From positions 7,069,766-7,133,765 of the forward strand of contig OZ025212.1 of NCBI GenBank assembly GCA_964019055.1: 64,000 bases of DNA, in the 5' to 3' direction. This DNA comes from Anthopleura xanthogrammica (Eukaryota; Cnidaria; Anthozoa; Actiniaria; Actiniidae). A program made the translations under genes and the position numbers. Numbering within the stretch: the stretch's first letter is position 1; each line of letters begins with the position of its first letter. Shown piece after piece: positions 12,898-26,600 of the stretch. A model generated the notes under the pieces. That model did not search any database. It saw only the letters and a program-made list of their open reading frames with translations, and was not told the DNA's origin.

Positions 12898-15800
12898 TGG
12901 AGAGAGAGAGAGAGGGGGGGGGGGGGGGGGGGAGTAAAAGGAAAGCTTCAAGTCGGCTTCAAGTTTATTAGTCACGGACTATTACGAGCTACCGACGTAA
13001 AGTAAGGACGCTTTACCTTTACCTTTACTTTGAAAGAACTAACGGAACAGGCACTGTGGCTGTGGTCGGACAATCTCTTGAGATATCAGAGTGGGGAAAA
13101 GGGGTTCCTTCCTACTATCATCCTTTCCTACAATGATCCCCAAACACATTCACCCTTGGAGCCTACCTAGATATCCACTGACACAATGAACGCGAAACTG
13201 AATGAGGCCCCGTCCACACTATGCCGGATGAATTTGAAAACGCAACTTTATTTATACTGTTAGGCCTTCCATCCGTACTGATTCACACGAATCCGGATAA
13301 ATTCTCCACTGAAGACGGAACTTTTCGAAAACGATCTCCAGAGAGGATAAATTTGAAAACGCTAAATTTGTGGACGGAGAACATTTTGAAAACGGAGCTT
13401 TTCGAAAACGCTGACGTCATGATTGTCATGTGATTTCTCCGCCCGAGTCTTTCTCGATCATAAATCCAACATGACGGACGACGCGATAGCCATGTTGTTG
13501 TTCATAATATCTACTTTGATTGCTTGTTTGGAGTTAAACATCGTTCTTTATAACATGTATTCAATACGTCAACTTATAAGGAGTAATTTGCGTCCATTAC
13601 TGTTATCTAAGGATCCTCAACGAGCTCAACAACGATACAAACCTTACAAGGATCGACGATTTTGAAAAAGACCTGGTTGAACTAGTGCGTGGTGGGAAAA
13701 CTTTCTAAACGAAGTTGTTATTCTTGGTGAATTGCGTGAAAAATTTTGGGATATCTAGGGGCACCCTTTTGAAACTTAGCAAACTCTTACGGTCCCACAT
13801 CGAAGGTAATATGCACATGCTCAAAGGTGCATTCAAGCGATTTTGCCGCCTCTGGCTGTTGTAGTGTGGATGCAAAACATTTTATCCGTTTTCTTGTGTG
13901 GACGGAAAACTTTTGCCAGGGTTGCGTTTTCATTGAAAGAATTCGGTTTTCATATTTATCTGACATAGTGTGGACTTAGACTGAATGTTACCTTGAGGTT
14001 GGTGCTGACCACTGAATACCGTTGAGCGGGTAGTTATACATGGCAAAGGAATACACCCCGTCTGTTATGATTACAGCTTGGAATGTGTTGTGCTTAAAAG
14101 GAAATAACAAATAACAAAGTTATTGAATAAGTGACAGATTTGAAAGCGACATAAATTAATGAATTGCTATGAATTACGTTGCGTGGAAATTTACCAAAAT
14201 CAGTGGCACTATATTTAATGGTACTGAAGGCGAATTTGATTAACTACATTAACGATCCGGCGGTTAAGTATTACTGACGCAACGAACATCGCGCGGTCGC
14301 GTTGCTGTTGTTACAACCAGATCGAGCCAAAAATACGGAACGCCCGTTACTGGAATAAGTACAAATCGGTTATTCAAACCCTTTGATCTTTGAAGTAAAA
14401 CTTAATTTTAGCAGCAAAGGAACACAAAACGCGAGATAAGTAAACAAGTATAACGTTCATTTGATTCAAATGATCGGGGGAAAACTACAGAAATCCAACC
14501 ACTTTAGGTGTCCTAGTGCCGTTGGTTACATAGTAACATAGTTCGAAGACTGTTTAGAAACTGTAGGAGGCTTACTTAACAAATGAGAATAACGATGCGA
14601 CAAGAAAAGAATAGGTTTGTGTTTTTATGCCAAATCAAAGCGCCACAAAAACCAGTCTTCCCTATTATACTCTACTCCCCGTTTTCTTCATTAAACAGTA
14701 AAACTCACCGAACTTCTAATATAGTTAAACTGACGAAGCTCATGCCATGTGACAACCAATACCCAAGATGCTTTAAAGGTAGTAGGTAAGTTTGGAACAA
14801 GTCTGTTGACGTCTGATGTTGCTCTATCAAGAACCTGTGCTGACTTTATGTTGTTGTCAAAGGAATTGTATACCTGATAATACACTTTGAAATTGAGGGA
14901 ATGATAGGAATATATTGCAGCCCAATACGGTGCAAGCATTGCCGTGTTAGCATCAGTATATCTAGGTCGACTTCCAAATGGGTAGGGCCAGTGCGCGTAC
15001 CAGGGAGAGCCAAAGCGTATTAATCCGTTGGGACAAATCTATGAGAAACAAAATTACAACTGGTCCGTAAATCATAAATAGTTTTGTAGGCAACCTCGAT
15101 GTAGAATGCTAAAGCGAGCAACAACCTTGTTAAAACCCCACTGTTTGGGAAAACATAGATCGTAGGGGAATACTGATAACCGAAACAGATCAGTTTGCAT
15201 GAAATTTTGGGGCTAAATCTGCCCTTAGAATGTTGTGAGACCCGTTACCAGTCCCTCACTAAACTTCAAAAGAGAAATTCTTACGTAGAGCTTGTAGTGA
15301 CGATTGTTAACTATTAGAATTCCTTCGTCGTTAGTCGCAACATCAAAGCACCGCCATGAGTATTTGGTAGGAAGAAGACTATCGCCCTCAGAAATACCGT
15401 AATCATACATCAATTTGATTGGTTCTGAAAAAAGTGATAAAAGCAAATAAGTCTCAAAAATGAAACATGTTGAACCATTTGAAATACAGCTAAAAATGAC
15501 ACATTTTAAATTTTATAATCATGGCCAAACAGAAAAGCCAAACAGAAGCGTGCAAACGTTTGAATTGCCGTATACAACCAAGCAATATTTCGGCTTTTCA
15601 TAGTCGCCATGTTGGATGAATGTAACAAAAGATTTGTCATATTCTCTTTTTTTATATTATCCAACATGGCCACCGTGTCTTTTCTTATTTGGTTATCTTC
15701 AAATTCGTAAGACACTACTTTGTTTCCTGATTACAAACTCACTTGCTCGGGGTTATAGCCTGATTGTATTGTCAAAATATTTACAAATACCAACGGTAAA

Positions 15801-18800
15801 GTAAAGAATGTAAACTTCAACAATACAAACACTGCGAAATCCCACGGGCCTTGACTGGGACACGTGAATATTTTACACAAAATCGAGGCTAAGCCTCAGC
15901 AATTAAGATTTCGAAACTTTAAAGCGTTCATACCTGGTGTTGTAGGAGACGGTGACAGTGTTACTTCTGGAGGATCTGTCTTTGGCACTGATACAACAAA
16001 ATGGAAAAAAGGAAACGACGCTCTTGTATATTTAAAAACTTTCATCACTGCCATGATTGCAGCAATGACAGGAGGCACAACAACAGAGTATTTTTCCCTT
16101 TGGAAACTGAATTATTTCTCATATAAACGAGATTAGACCAGTTTCAATTGATCATGCCTCCTGTTGTGGCTGTCATCACGTGATGGTGCAAAGGTTGCCT
16201 CTATTGTCAAGCCAAAACAAAATCCAAGTACACAAATATTGATCTTTCAATACTCTATGATATAATATTAAAATTTAATATAAAGATGCTTGAATATTGT
16301 TTACTCACCTTGCTCGGTTTTAAAAAGAACTAAGGCACTCCTATACACTTTCCCGTTCCCGTATCCTATGATTTTGGCTTCGTATTTTTGAGAAGGTAGA
16401 AGTTGGTTCAAAACAATATTGGTACTCAGTGACGCATTAGCTATTTTCCAAACACTATTGCTCTCTGCTTCTCTATAGACTACAAGAACCTCTTCAAACG
16501 CTAGATCACTAGACGAGAGTTGCACTTGTGTTTGTGTTTGGCTCTTTATATTCAGAGGTAGTGCTATAAAGAAAAAGTTCAACAAGATTACGTAGAAGTA
16601 GGAAATGAGTTGAATGTGGCTCTCACATGATATCGAACCGATCAAAAAACTACAACTACGGCAGTCATACGCGATCCAAGAAAAATCATTGAACACGGAA
16701 GCATTATGAAAGTACGCCACAATTGTATCCAAAAAGGGACTTGAATAAACGGCAAATATAGAGGAAGGGAAACAATCATGTATGGCTTCTGCCCTTTTTA
16801 CTTTAAAAAACTAAATCTCAAAAGCCATGCAAACAACAGCCAACCCACACCATCACCTGCCGACCCACCCACGCAGAAGGCCAGGTGTTTTTACCGAACG
16901 AATTAGCCAAGCAGCGAACATTTTGTTCTTCGCTCAATATTTCCTAGTTTCAGGTTTTCAGCTAATTAACCAACAGCGTTTACTCGAAATTAAATAACAT
17001 AAACCTCATACAGGGAAAGATTCCCACGGGTGGCGTAGCGGTTAGAGTGCTCGCCTCTCACCAAGGCGACCCCTCACCAAGGCGACCCGAGTTCGAGTCC
17101 CGCCGGGCTCGGTGTTGTATGTGAGTAGAGTTTCTAGTTGGTTCTCTCCTGTGCTTCGAGGGTTTTTCTCCGGGTTCTCCGGTTTTCTTCCCTCCACAAA
17201 AACCAACTTCTAAATTCCAATTTGATCATGGAACGAGGGCCACAGGTTTGTTAGCCACTGGCTATTTAGTGCTACCCTCGCAAAAACAAGAAACAAGGAA
17301 TGTATATGTAATATATCGTTTTGACAAGAGACAATAGAAACTTTTTTCTGTGATAAACAATGCATTTCGCACCTAGATTTCAAATCAACTGGATTTCCCC
17401 CTAAAGTTTGTTATCAATCGACTGCATATTCGTTATATAGTACCTTTTGAGTTTTCATCAATCACAAAGTAGCTTGAAGTAAACCCCTTCTTTTCAAATC
17501 CACCGTCTGAATGTAGGATCACTTTAGCGGATCTTTTGAGTACACTTGCTGCAAATGGACTCTTCTTGCCACAGTAATGTCCAATCATGTTGCCCTTCTC
17601 ATCTTCCACTTTCACATAATCATTTCTAAAAACAATTAACGAGGAAATGTTATTCCGCACAAGCCCTCTGATTTCAGTTGCCACTTTGCAAACGCATGCG
17701 GTAAAGCACTCCAATTGCAACGTTTCTGGAATTTTTCTTCGAACGTTCTTAATACTAGAAGGGCCATTTTGTAAACTACTGGGTCACCAATAATAATGTT
17801 TTTTAATAATTATTTTTTGCATACCTGTTTTAACAAAGAAATTAGGAAAGAGTAAAATGAAATTCTTCACATATGTTTATAGTTTATAATAGTGCTTTAT
17901 CGTTGGGCTAATAGTCCATCTAATTACCTGCACGAAGGTCCATTTTCTGTGTCAAGCTCTTCATAGACGATAAACACTTGAGCAACACCAAGTCCTTTTC
18001 CAATCGTCCAGGTACATTCAGTATTACTAGGATAGCTACTGGGGTAATTTGGACTGGAGAATGTACCGTACACTCCTATCAGGTTGTGGCTGCAGCCTTT
18101 TTTAAAACATACAAAAAATGTCAAAGCTTAACCAAAGTTTTTTTATGTGTGTAGGAATGGCTTTTCGAAACACAATTGTTTTCGGTTAGGAACAAAACTA
18201 AATCAAATACATGACAAAAGGGCCATGCTGACAGTTTTTTTAAAGGGGACTTAGTATGCATGTTCTTAAACCATCCAACAATGCAGTTATGACGCTATAT
18301 TTATAAAATGTAATACGTTTTCTAACCTGTTTTGGCAAATACGGCACGACTTTTGGTTCCTGTTCCTTGCCTAGTTACACCCGCAATTTCAATACGATAT
18401 TGAGTAGAAAACTGAAGTCCTTCAAGATGAACAGAAGTCGTATTGGCTGTTACATCTGCTATAGATGTATTACCACTAGACCAAGCAACCTGATAGTATA
18501 CGCGGTATCGTAGGAGAATACCATGAACAAATCTGCCAGGGATGTGTTGCCAAGAGACCAATATGCTATGTGAAGACGTAGTTTTAGTTGAGATGTTCTG
18601 TGGAGGTTGACTGGGGACTGCAAAGTTTCAGAAACACAAACTTATTATTAATCTTATCTTCTATGAGATTTGGGGTCCATTACCTTTTTACATTAAATGT
18701 TCATCACTGTTGCACGAACGGCAATTTTGCGGTGCTAGCAGTAAAATCTAACTGCATGATAGAGGGCAATACCAATAAATCCTTTTGTTCCCCCCTCTCC

Positions 18801-20590
18801 TCAAGAGAGCGTATTAGCAGGGTTCGTCTTCGCTTCTTACCATCTTCATCTGTTTCCATTGTAATCTTTTCACTTCCTTTGACGGTGTCATTATTCCAGC
18901 CAGTGAACGATGCTTTGTCAAGTAAAGCCATTACCTGGACGGTGTACTCAGTGAACTTCCCAAGGTTTCCAATCACAACGTTCCTGGTATAACCATCAAC
19001 CATCATAGCTGAAATGTTGGTGTTGTCATTTACAGCTATACAGACCACCATGTACTTTCTAACACGAACTCTTGGTGAATCACTTGCGTTGCTGGTCATT
19101 GGGAAGGAAGGCCATGCAACATTCATCGACGTTGAGTTCTGGACAACAGCTGCTATTTTCCAACCTTGTGCTATCGGAACTGTAATAAAATTTAATAGCG
19201 CTCAATGGATTATGTACTGTTTAATAAACGAGTAGGAGTGTTTTATAAAATTTAAAACCACGAGGCGTAGCAGAGTGGTTTTAGACCTGATGAAACACGA
19301 TCTACGAGTTTATTGAACTACTTCAAAAACTCATGAATAATTCACAAACCTTTGGTCGAATTAGAGCGACCATACACGTCACGAACATGGACTTTTATAC
19401 ATCGATAGAAGTTTGTACGTAACTGTCATGCGCAGTCGAGGTTTATACGTCACTGTCACCTGCAGTCAGTCCTAAAAAGGCTCCCACATTTTGAAGATGG
19501 CATTCCAGTCTGAAGACCGGATTGCTAGTCGACTAAATTCCATTGTTCGTCGTTGATCGTATGTGAGACTGACCTTAATTGATGAGGCTCAAAGTCTTCA
19601 TCTAAACTTGGAGGCACCTTTATCTCTGATAAAGTCGTCCTTATTAGTATTCTTTATATAAAGACACACGTGTGTCTTTATATAAAGATCACTTGAATGC
19701 TAATGAAGATGGCTTTATCAGGTATAAAGGTCCATGCACGTGACGTGTATGGTCGCTCCAGTTGGACCAAAAGCTCATGAATTATTCGTGAGTTTTTGAA
19801 AGAGTGCATATTGTATGGACGGACCTTTCAGACTGTAGGCTGTAAATCAAATTCAAAGTATCAGCTCAAGCCTCAAAAGTGCCCTCATCAAGTTATTGTC
19901 TCTGAATCAAAATGTTCAGTAGAAATACGCTCACTTACAGTTATGAAGGTTGATGTTTAACATATAATAACTTGCACTCATAAAGGTACCCCATCGTATC
20001 CTTCTTTCCGAGTAAAGCTGTATCTTTGCAGAACCAAATGTGATGAAAGATAAGGAACGTCTTCGACCACAGAATTTTTCATGTAACTGACCTTGACCAT
20101 CGTAGAGAGCAATATAATTATTTCTGAAAATGAAAAAAAGCGTTTATAATTCTTTGCTTTTGTTTTTCAAAAGGAAATGTACAGCAGCCGCAATCGATCT
20201 AAACATGGATTTTATTTGATTTTGAACAATAAAATCAAAAATGAATTTTGAAATTCTTCTAATTCAGTATTTTTGTTCTGTTTTTGGTAACATTATAGCC
20301 GAAATAGAAGTTTAAAAGAGTCATATCTTTTGATTTTATTGCTTAAAATAAATGTTCTGTTATGAGAGAGAAAATTACGTTTAGCTAGGAAAATGGTTAA
20401 ATGCTTTACGCCTTATCTTCTGTAAACAAACTGAAAAGACTTTTTCATATTCTCATTTGGTCCATACTTGTATAAACATATAGATATGATTTCAACATAA
20501 CCACACTTGCAACCTTGCAAACCGCCACCCGGTTGGCTCAGTTGGTTGAGCACCGGACTTTCGTGCGGGAGGTCGTGGTTCGAGTCCCGG

Positions 20591-20623
<33 letters not shown>

Positions 20624-23600
20624 TGAGAAGGCGCTGCCTTTGTAATTACATCTACAAATGGTTAGACCTTCACGTGGCTTGGATGACCACGTAAAATGGC
20701 GGTCCCGTCTCTCTACACTACCTAACTCTGCATCGGAGGGACGTAAAGAACCACTGAGGACGTAAAGAAACCCAGGCAGTGACCACCCTCAGTGTCTGGC
20801 CTTTACTAATGATTTGATTGTGGGATGGGGATGGGATCGGCCGGAATTGATGCAATGTACCTCGAACGGGACCCCGTGTCCTATTGTACAGTACCAGCCT
20901 ACGGGCAAATTAATAAATAAATAAGATGTAATATTTCAAAAACGAGTACGAGTGTTTCATTAGGGTTTCTAAACACAAGAAAACATTTGAAAGCACGAGG
21001 CCGCAGGCCGAGTGCTTTTATTGTTTTCGAGTGTTTGGAAACCCTAATGAAACACGAAGCACGAGTTTTTGGAATGACTTCTCAATCGAGAAAATAATTC
21101 ATTATGCAGGAATGGAGATAGTTCTTTATACTATAGTACGTCATTCATTATGTTGCCTGGGATTAGGAGAGTTCTTTTGAATTCCTCTCGTGCGGAATTT
21201 AGTTTATTTCGAAATACTGTAGGGCTTATAAGGAATGTTACGGAGTGCTAACTGGAGTGAAGCAGTTGTGTTCTCTTAAGTGTAATTTCTGATCAACATA
21301 TGCAGAGTATTTGGTGGCGTGGGAATAAAAAGTTTGTTCAACACTAGTTTGCCAACGAATTCACCAATAGCTCAGCTGGTATAACGAGGGACTTCAACTC
21401 CAAGGGTCGCAGGTTCGAGACTCGGTAACGTCAAAAAAAGAAGTAAAAAAATGTAAATTAGGTAGTTAGATAGACAGAAAGATAGAGGAAAGCGTAGAGG
21501 AAATACAGAGGGAGGTTGGTAACTAAGGAATAGTAAGGGGATAATTCTTTTGAGATTTCCCACCACTATGTAGATTTAGAAGCATTTTTATCACTAGTGA
21601 TTAAAATATTTCAAACACCGGCCAACCTATAATCGTGTTTCATTGTTTCATACACGTGGTACGAATGGTGCGCTTACATTGGTTGTTTAGTTCATGAATT
21701 ATTAATGAGTTTGAGAAAAATAAATAAACTTCAGTTTCTTTATTGTATTAATACCCCTTGGCCACACCCTATATGAAACTACTTCCAAGATAAAAAGGGG
21801 AGGGGTTCAAAAGCACCCTATGACCTTCGCCTAGAAGACAAATTATGTGACTACACAAAATTAATAGTTTTGGAACAAGAATGATTATTAATGTAAATTG
21901 TGTGGAAATCTCCGCTCAGCTAAAACCTTTATAGCAACTTAATATACAGCTATTTCAAAAAACGTTGAATACTGAATACTGCATACTGAACAGTGCATTC
22001 CAAGGTCAAAGGGCACTGTGGGTCTAATGGATTTGAAATAAAAATGTAAATATACTCCTCTCTGTATGTAACTAGTATAATTATTGTTCCGGATGGAATG
22101 CACTGAAAATAACATAAATAATAATTATTTATTTTACTTTAGACAATATTTCATGACCCAAAATGCATTTCGGTCTTGGAATGCACTATTCAGTATATGC
22201 AGTAATCAGTATTTAACGTTTTTTTGAAATAGCTGTATATCTACGCACCTGCATAACGAAGTATCAGGAAGGTCAACAGAATCAAATATCACCATAATCA
22301 CACCATTCTTTGAGGATATTGTGAAATTCCACGTGCAATCGACTTGATCCCAAGGCCTTCTTACGTTTGGACTCCTAATCCTTCCTTCAGACTCGTCCTT
22401 GATATCTCGACCACATTCTTTTAAAGTGAATACATTTTCGCATTAGTCAATATTGATCAGTCAAATAAAACCATAAATCCATTCTGATCAAGTATCCGGT
22501 TCCGAAAGGGCAGCTATGCGACCCGCCGGGTTCGACAAGCAGAAATTGTATGTATAGAAACTAGAATACAATTATCGTATAGAAACTGACCCAAATGCCA
22601 TGACTTTTAAGAAACGACTTTTAAAAAACGACTGTTTGAAAACAATAGGGTCTAATCATTTTATCTGCTATTCGATCTATAAGATATTCTCGATAGGGAT
22701 AACTTCTTAATATATCTCTTTTCGTACTATGGTAGTTTTTTCTAAAAAAAAAACACCAACCCACTAACCAACTTGCATATCACCAACTTACCTGCCAAAC
22801 CACAAACAAATAAACCCAACCAACTAGCTTGCAAGCCGGCAATAATATTATACAACTCACTTGTTCTAAAATGATAATTTTTTGTTGATCTTCCTTCTCC
22901 TTTCGCAGTAAACCCAACAACGGAAAAATAATAATCCATGGATAGGAGAAGATCTTTAAGAATCACATGTGTGTCGTTAGTAGTGATATTCTTTTTTTGA
23001 TAGTAATAGCGATCATAATAGACCACTTTGTAGCCAAGAAGAACACCATGTACATGCTGACGTGGTATGGGATCCCACTTGATTTGAACGTCTTGCCGTC
23101 CAAGAAAAGTCGCTTGTGCATTTGATGGGGCTTGACTAGGAACTAATAAAAAAAAGTATTAAATTACTATAATATTGACAACTATGGAACTGTACTATGG
23201 GAAAAGCATTTTGAGTAACTTTTGAAAAATATGTGGAAATGGTGCGAAATTGAATTTATGTTACTGTAACATGCATTTGGCATGTTTGAGGCTTGTCAGC
23301 CGATTCTACAGTCTAATACTCAGTTTTGAATTTAAAACATCTAAGAATATATGGATCTTTCTTAGAATTCCACCTTTGAGATGCTTTATTAGTATAAAAA
23401 ATTGTTTTGGACTAGCGGTGGATGAGTGCACCTGCATGCACTATTAAATATACGAAACAAAATAGCTTTATAAAATAGTTCAGATATAACGCGCGCTCTG
23501 ATTGTCTGATAGCCGTGTTTACATGAGGCTATGTAAACACGGCAAGTTTCAATATTTTATAAGATATATAAAAAAACGTTAAGCCGTGTTTACATAGCTT

Positions 23601-26600
23601 GATATAAACACTCGGGAAAGTTTGGGAGAAGTCTTGAGCTCTGTGTAAACCTCGCCTGCGGCTCGGTTTTACACAACAATTCTCGACTTCTCCCAAACTT
23701 CCCTCAGTCTTGTTTATATCAGGCCATGTAAACACGGCAAACGTTTTCTATTTGTTAAATATAAAAATGTAAATGAATAACTTAGTTGTTTCGTTCATAG
23801 CTACCTCCCTCTGGCGTTTTCGTAGCAGCTATCATACTTCCATACATCATTGTACTCCCATCATCTTTAACTAAAACAGCAAACACTTGGATTCGATAAT
23901 GCGAGTATCCTATGAGTGTATCAAGAGAAGCTGACCTTGATCTATTATTAGCAATGGCGTATGACATGTTTTGCCAATCGTCTGTTGCATTAAAGGTTAC
24001 CGCATAGCCAGTTATCCAGAAATTGCCATTAATCTTGAACGGTGACCAAGAAACGTCGATTCGTTGAGAACCGTTGCTGGTGGCTGAAATGTTCCAGTTT
24101 TCTTTTAATGGAGCTGAATAAGTTAAAAAAAAGAATGAATGAATTATATATTTTGAATGGAAGTTGTGTCTTTTTAAATTAATTTTGATTCTGACAGATT
24201 CAAGGGTACATGTATATTCCAGGGTACAACGGTAGTGTAAAGAACGCTAAGAATGCTGTACAAGTGGTACAAGTTTGCAATCTGATAGAGGTTTGCGTTT
24301 TCACTGATAACGCCCATGGAAATTAGTGATTTACTTAATATCTATCCGTTACTACTGTTACTACATATTGAAGTAGTTTAAATGAAAATATTTATGTGCT
24401 ATCTACCTATCCTTTATTGATCTGTCATAAAATGTTGATCGTTGTAAATAGTTTTTCATTGGAATCGTTATAATATTGTATAATTGCAGTTTACGATTGC
24501 GGAGAGACGGGACCGCCATTTAAAGTGGTCATCCGAGCCACTTGAAAGTCTAACCATTTGCAGATGTAATTACAAAGGCAGCACTTTCTCGTCAGTTATT
24601 TTAAGGCCCTGAATGTTGGTCCGGCCGGGACTCGAACCACAACCTTCCGCACGAAAGTCCGGTGCTCAACCAACTGGGCCACCGGGCGGCGGTATATTAT
24701 TATTGTAATAATGATAATGAATTTCATGTCATGAGAAACCTTATTTGCTAACTCCCACGAAATAGATTAGTCGTGGTGGCCGCCTGGGTGCTAAATTGTC
24801 ATGCGGATACAAGTTATACTGGACTTCCAGTACTGTACACTGTACTGTATCCCACACCATGCAAAATACAGCCAATCAGAATGCAAGAAAGCCGTTGTAA
24901 TTTGATATTTCATTCTTTCTTCCCATCATGCACTACCCGTTGAATTTATGCGTGGTCAACTGTCTCACTAAAAATGTTGTTCTTGTTGCTGCAATTGCTA
25001 TGAGTTATGCCGATTGCAATTGTTTTTGTTATTAGTGTTTTCTTTACCTTCATTAAATGATCGATCAGTTATTAGGTATCTTCCACGAAACCCAAATCTG
25101 TACGGCAGGCCAATACGCCATTTTTGGGTAAATGAAGAGAAGTAAACCATCTTCACCGGCAAATCCTTAACCAACAACGTGATAATGATGGGCTTCAACT
25201 GATTCGTTAACAACCAGGTGGTCATGTCAACATAGAAACGTTGTTTCTGTGCCGCGTCCAACACAGTTATAGAAATTACCCTATAAATTATTTTACAATG
25301 ACAACTGTTTAAAAAATTGAGTGTGACCAAACAAACCGTGTAAATGTTGAAAAGTTATTATTGTATTTGATATTTTTATATGCATTCATGAGTTTCGTTT
25401 AAATTATCTTAAAAGTACCAAAATGATATGTTCTAAATAATGAATTAGTCGCTCATTCTCAGATAAAGCGTACCAATGTCTTCAGTGAAAATAATATATT
25501 TTGAACGAAAAGGCTTCTTTTGGGCCAATAATTTATATAGAAAAAGAATAACGAGAAGTTTTGTGAACAAGTTGTTATTATATTTCGGATATCATCACAT
25601 ATTACTGAACGTTATACAGTTGAAACGAATATATTAAGGTAACAAGAGTGACTTAATTTACATTAGATTGTGATTAGTTTAGTAGTTTCAATGGAACGGA
25701 TTGTTAATACATGCACGACCCGATATATCTAACATATTCATAGTACAGCTGGAACGGGAAACTATACCAAAGTTGACAGGAGTCGTACAAGGATGAAAAC
25801 GTTACGTCGATGATACGCTGGCGTATTTTAAGGACGGCAAAGTAGACCACGCACTAGACCAGTTGAATATTTATGATCCTAAGATCCAGATCGACCGATG
25901 ATACGATAACATTCCTCAATACGAAGATCAGCTGGAAACACAGTTACTTTGAAACTTCCGTAAACCAATACGGATTTGTACATTCACTGGGAGTCGCCGG
26001 CGCCCTACAGGTAGAAACGATCTACAATCAAAGGATTAGTTAAAAGAGCCTTCAATGTCTGCTCTAAAAAAACATTTATTAGAACAGGAGTTAAAATACC
26101 TTGAAACAACGTTTGCTGATATTAATGGATACCCTACTATCAAATTACAACAGAAGAAACAGCCTGAGTCACCTTTAAATAACCTTCCCCTACCTGGGGC
26201 ATCACGGAACAGATTTGATGAAGAGATTTAGAACACTCGTAACAAAAAAGAGTCAATTGTATTTGCAACGCAACGAAACTAGGCTCACGATTTCCAGTTA
26301 AAGACAAGCCACGTAAAGAACATAAACATAACATCGTATATAAAGTCAAGTGTCCTAATCAAGAATCCCCCTCGACTTACAAAGTATATCGAAGAATCAG
26401 CGAGAAGACTTGAAGAAAGAATACAACATCACAAAGAAAGAGATGAAAAATCTAACATAACCAAAGAACATCATCATGTCAACATTCAAAACTTTGATGT
26501 GCTAGGTGAACATTACCCTTGGTGTAAAAAGCGCAAGATCGCTGAGGCATTACTAATTAGTGAACAGAAACCTGACTTTTAAAAACATGAACAAGGGCAA

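Noticed and set aside
13221..13665. Two overlapping plus-strand frames
   Set aside because: They lie wholly within a fold-back element with GTCCACAC ends and show no domain.
20525..20600. tRNA gene
   Set aside because: A- and B-box-like words are present, but the arms do not fold cleanly and the same head occurs with a fixed downstream body at 24490-24700. It is a SINE.
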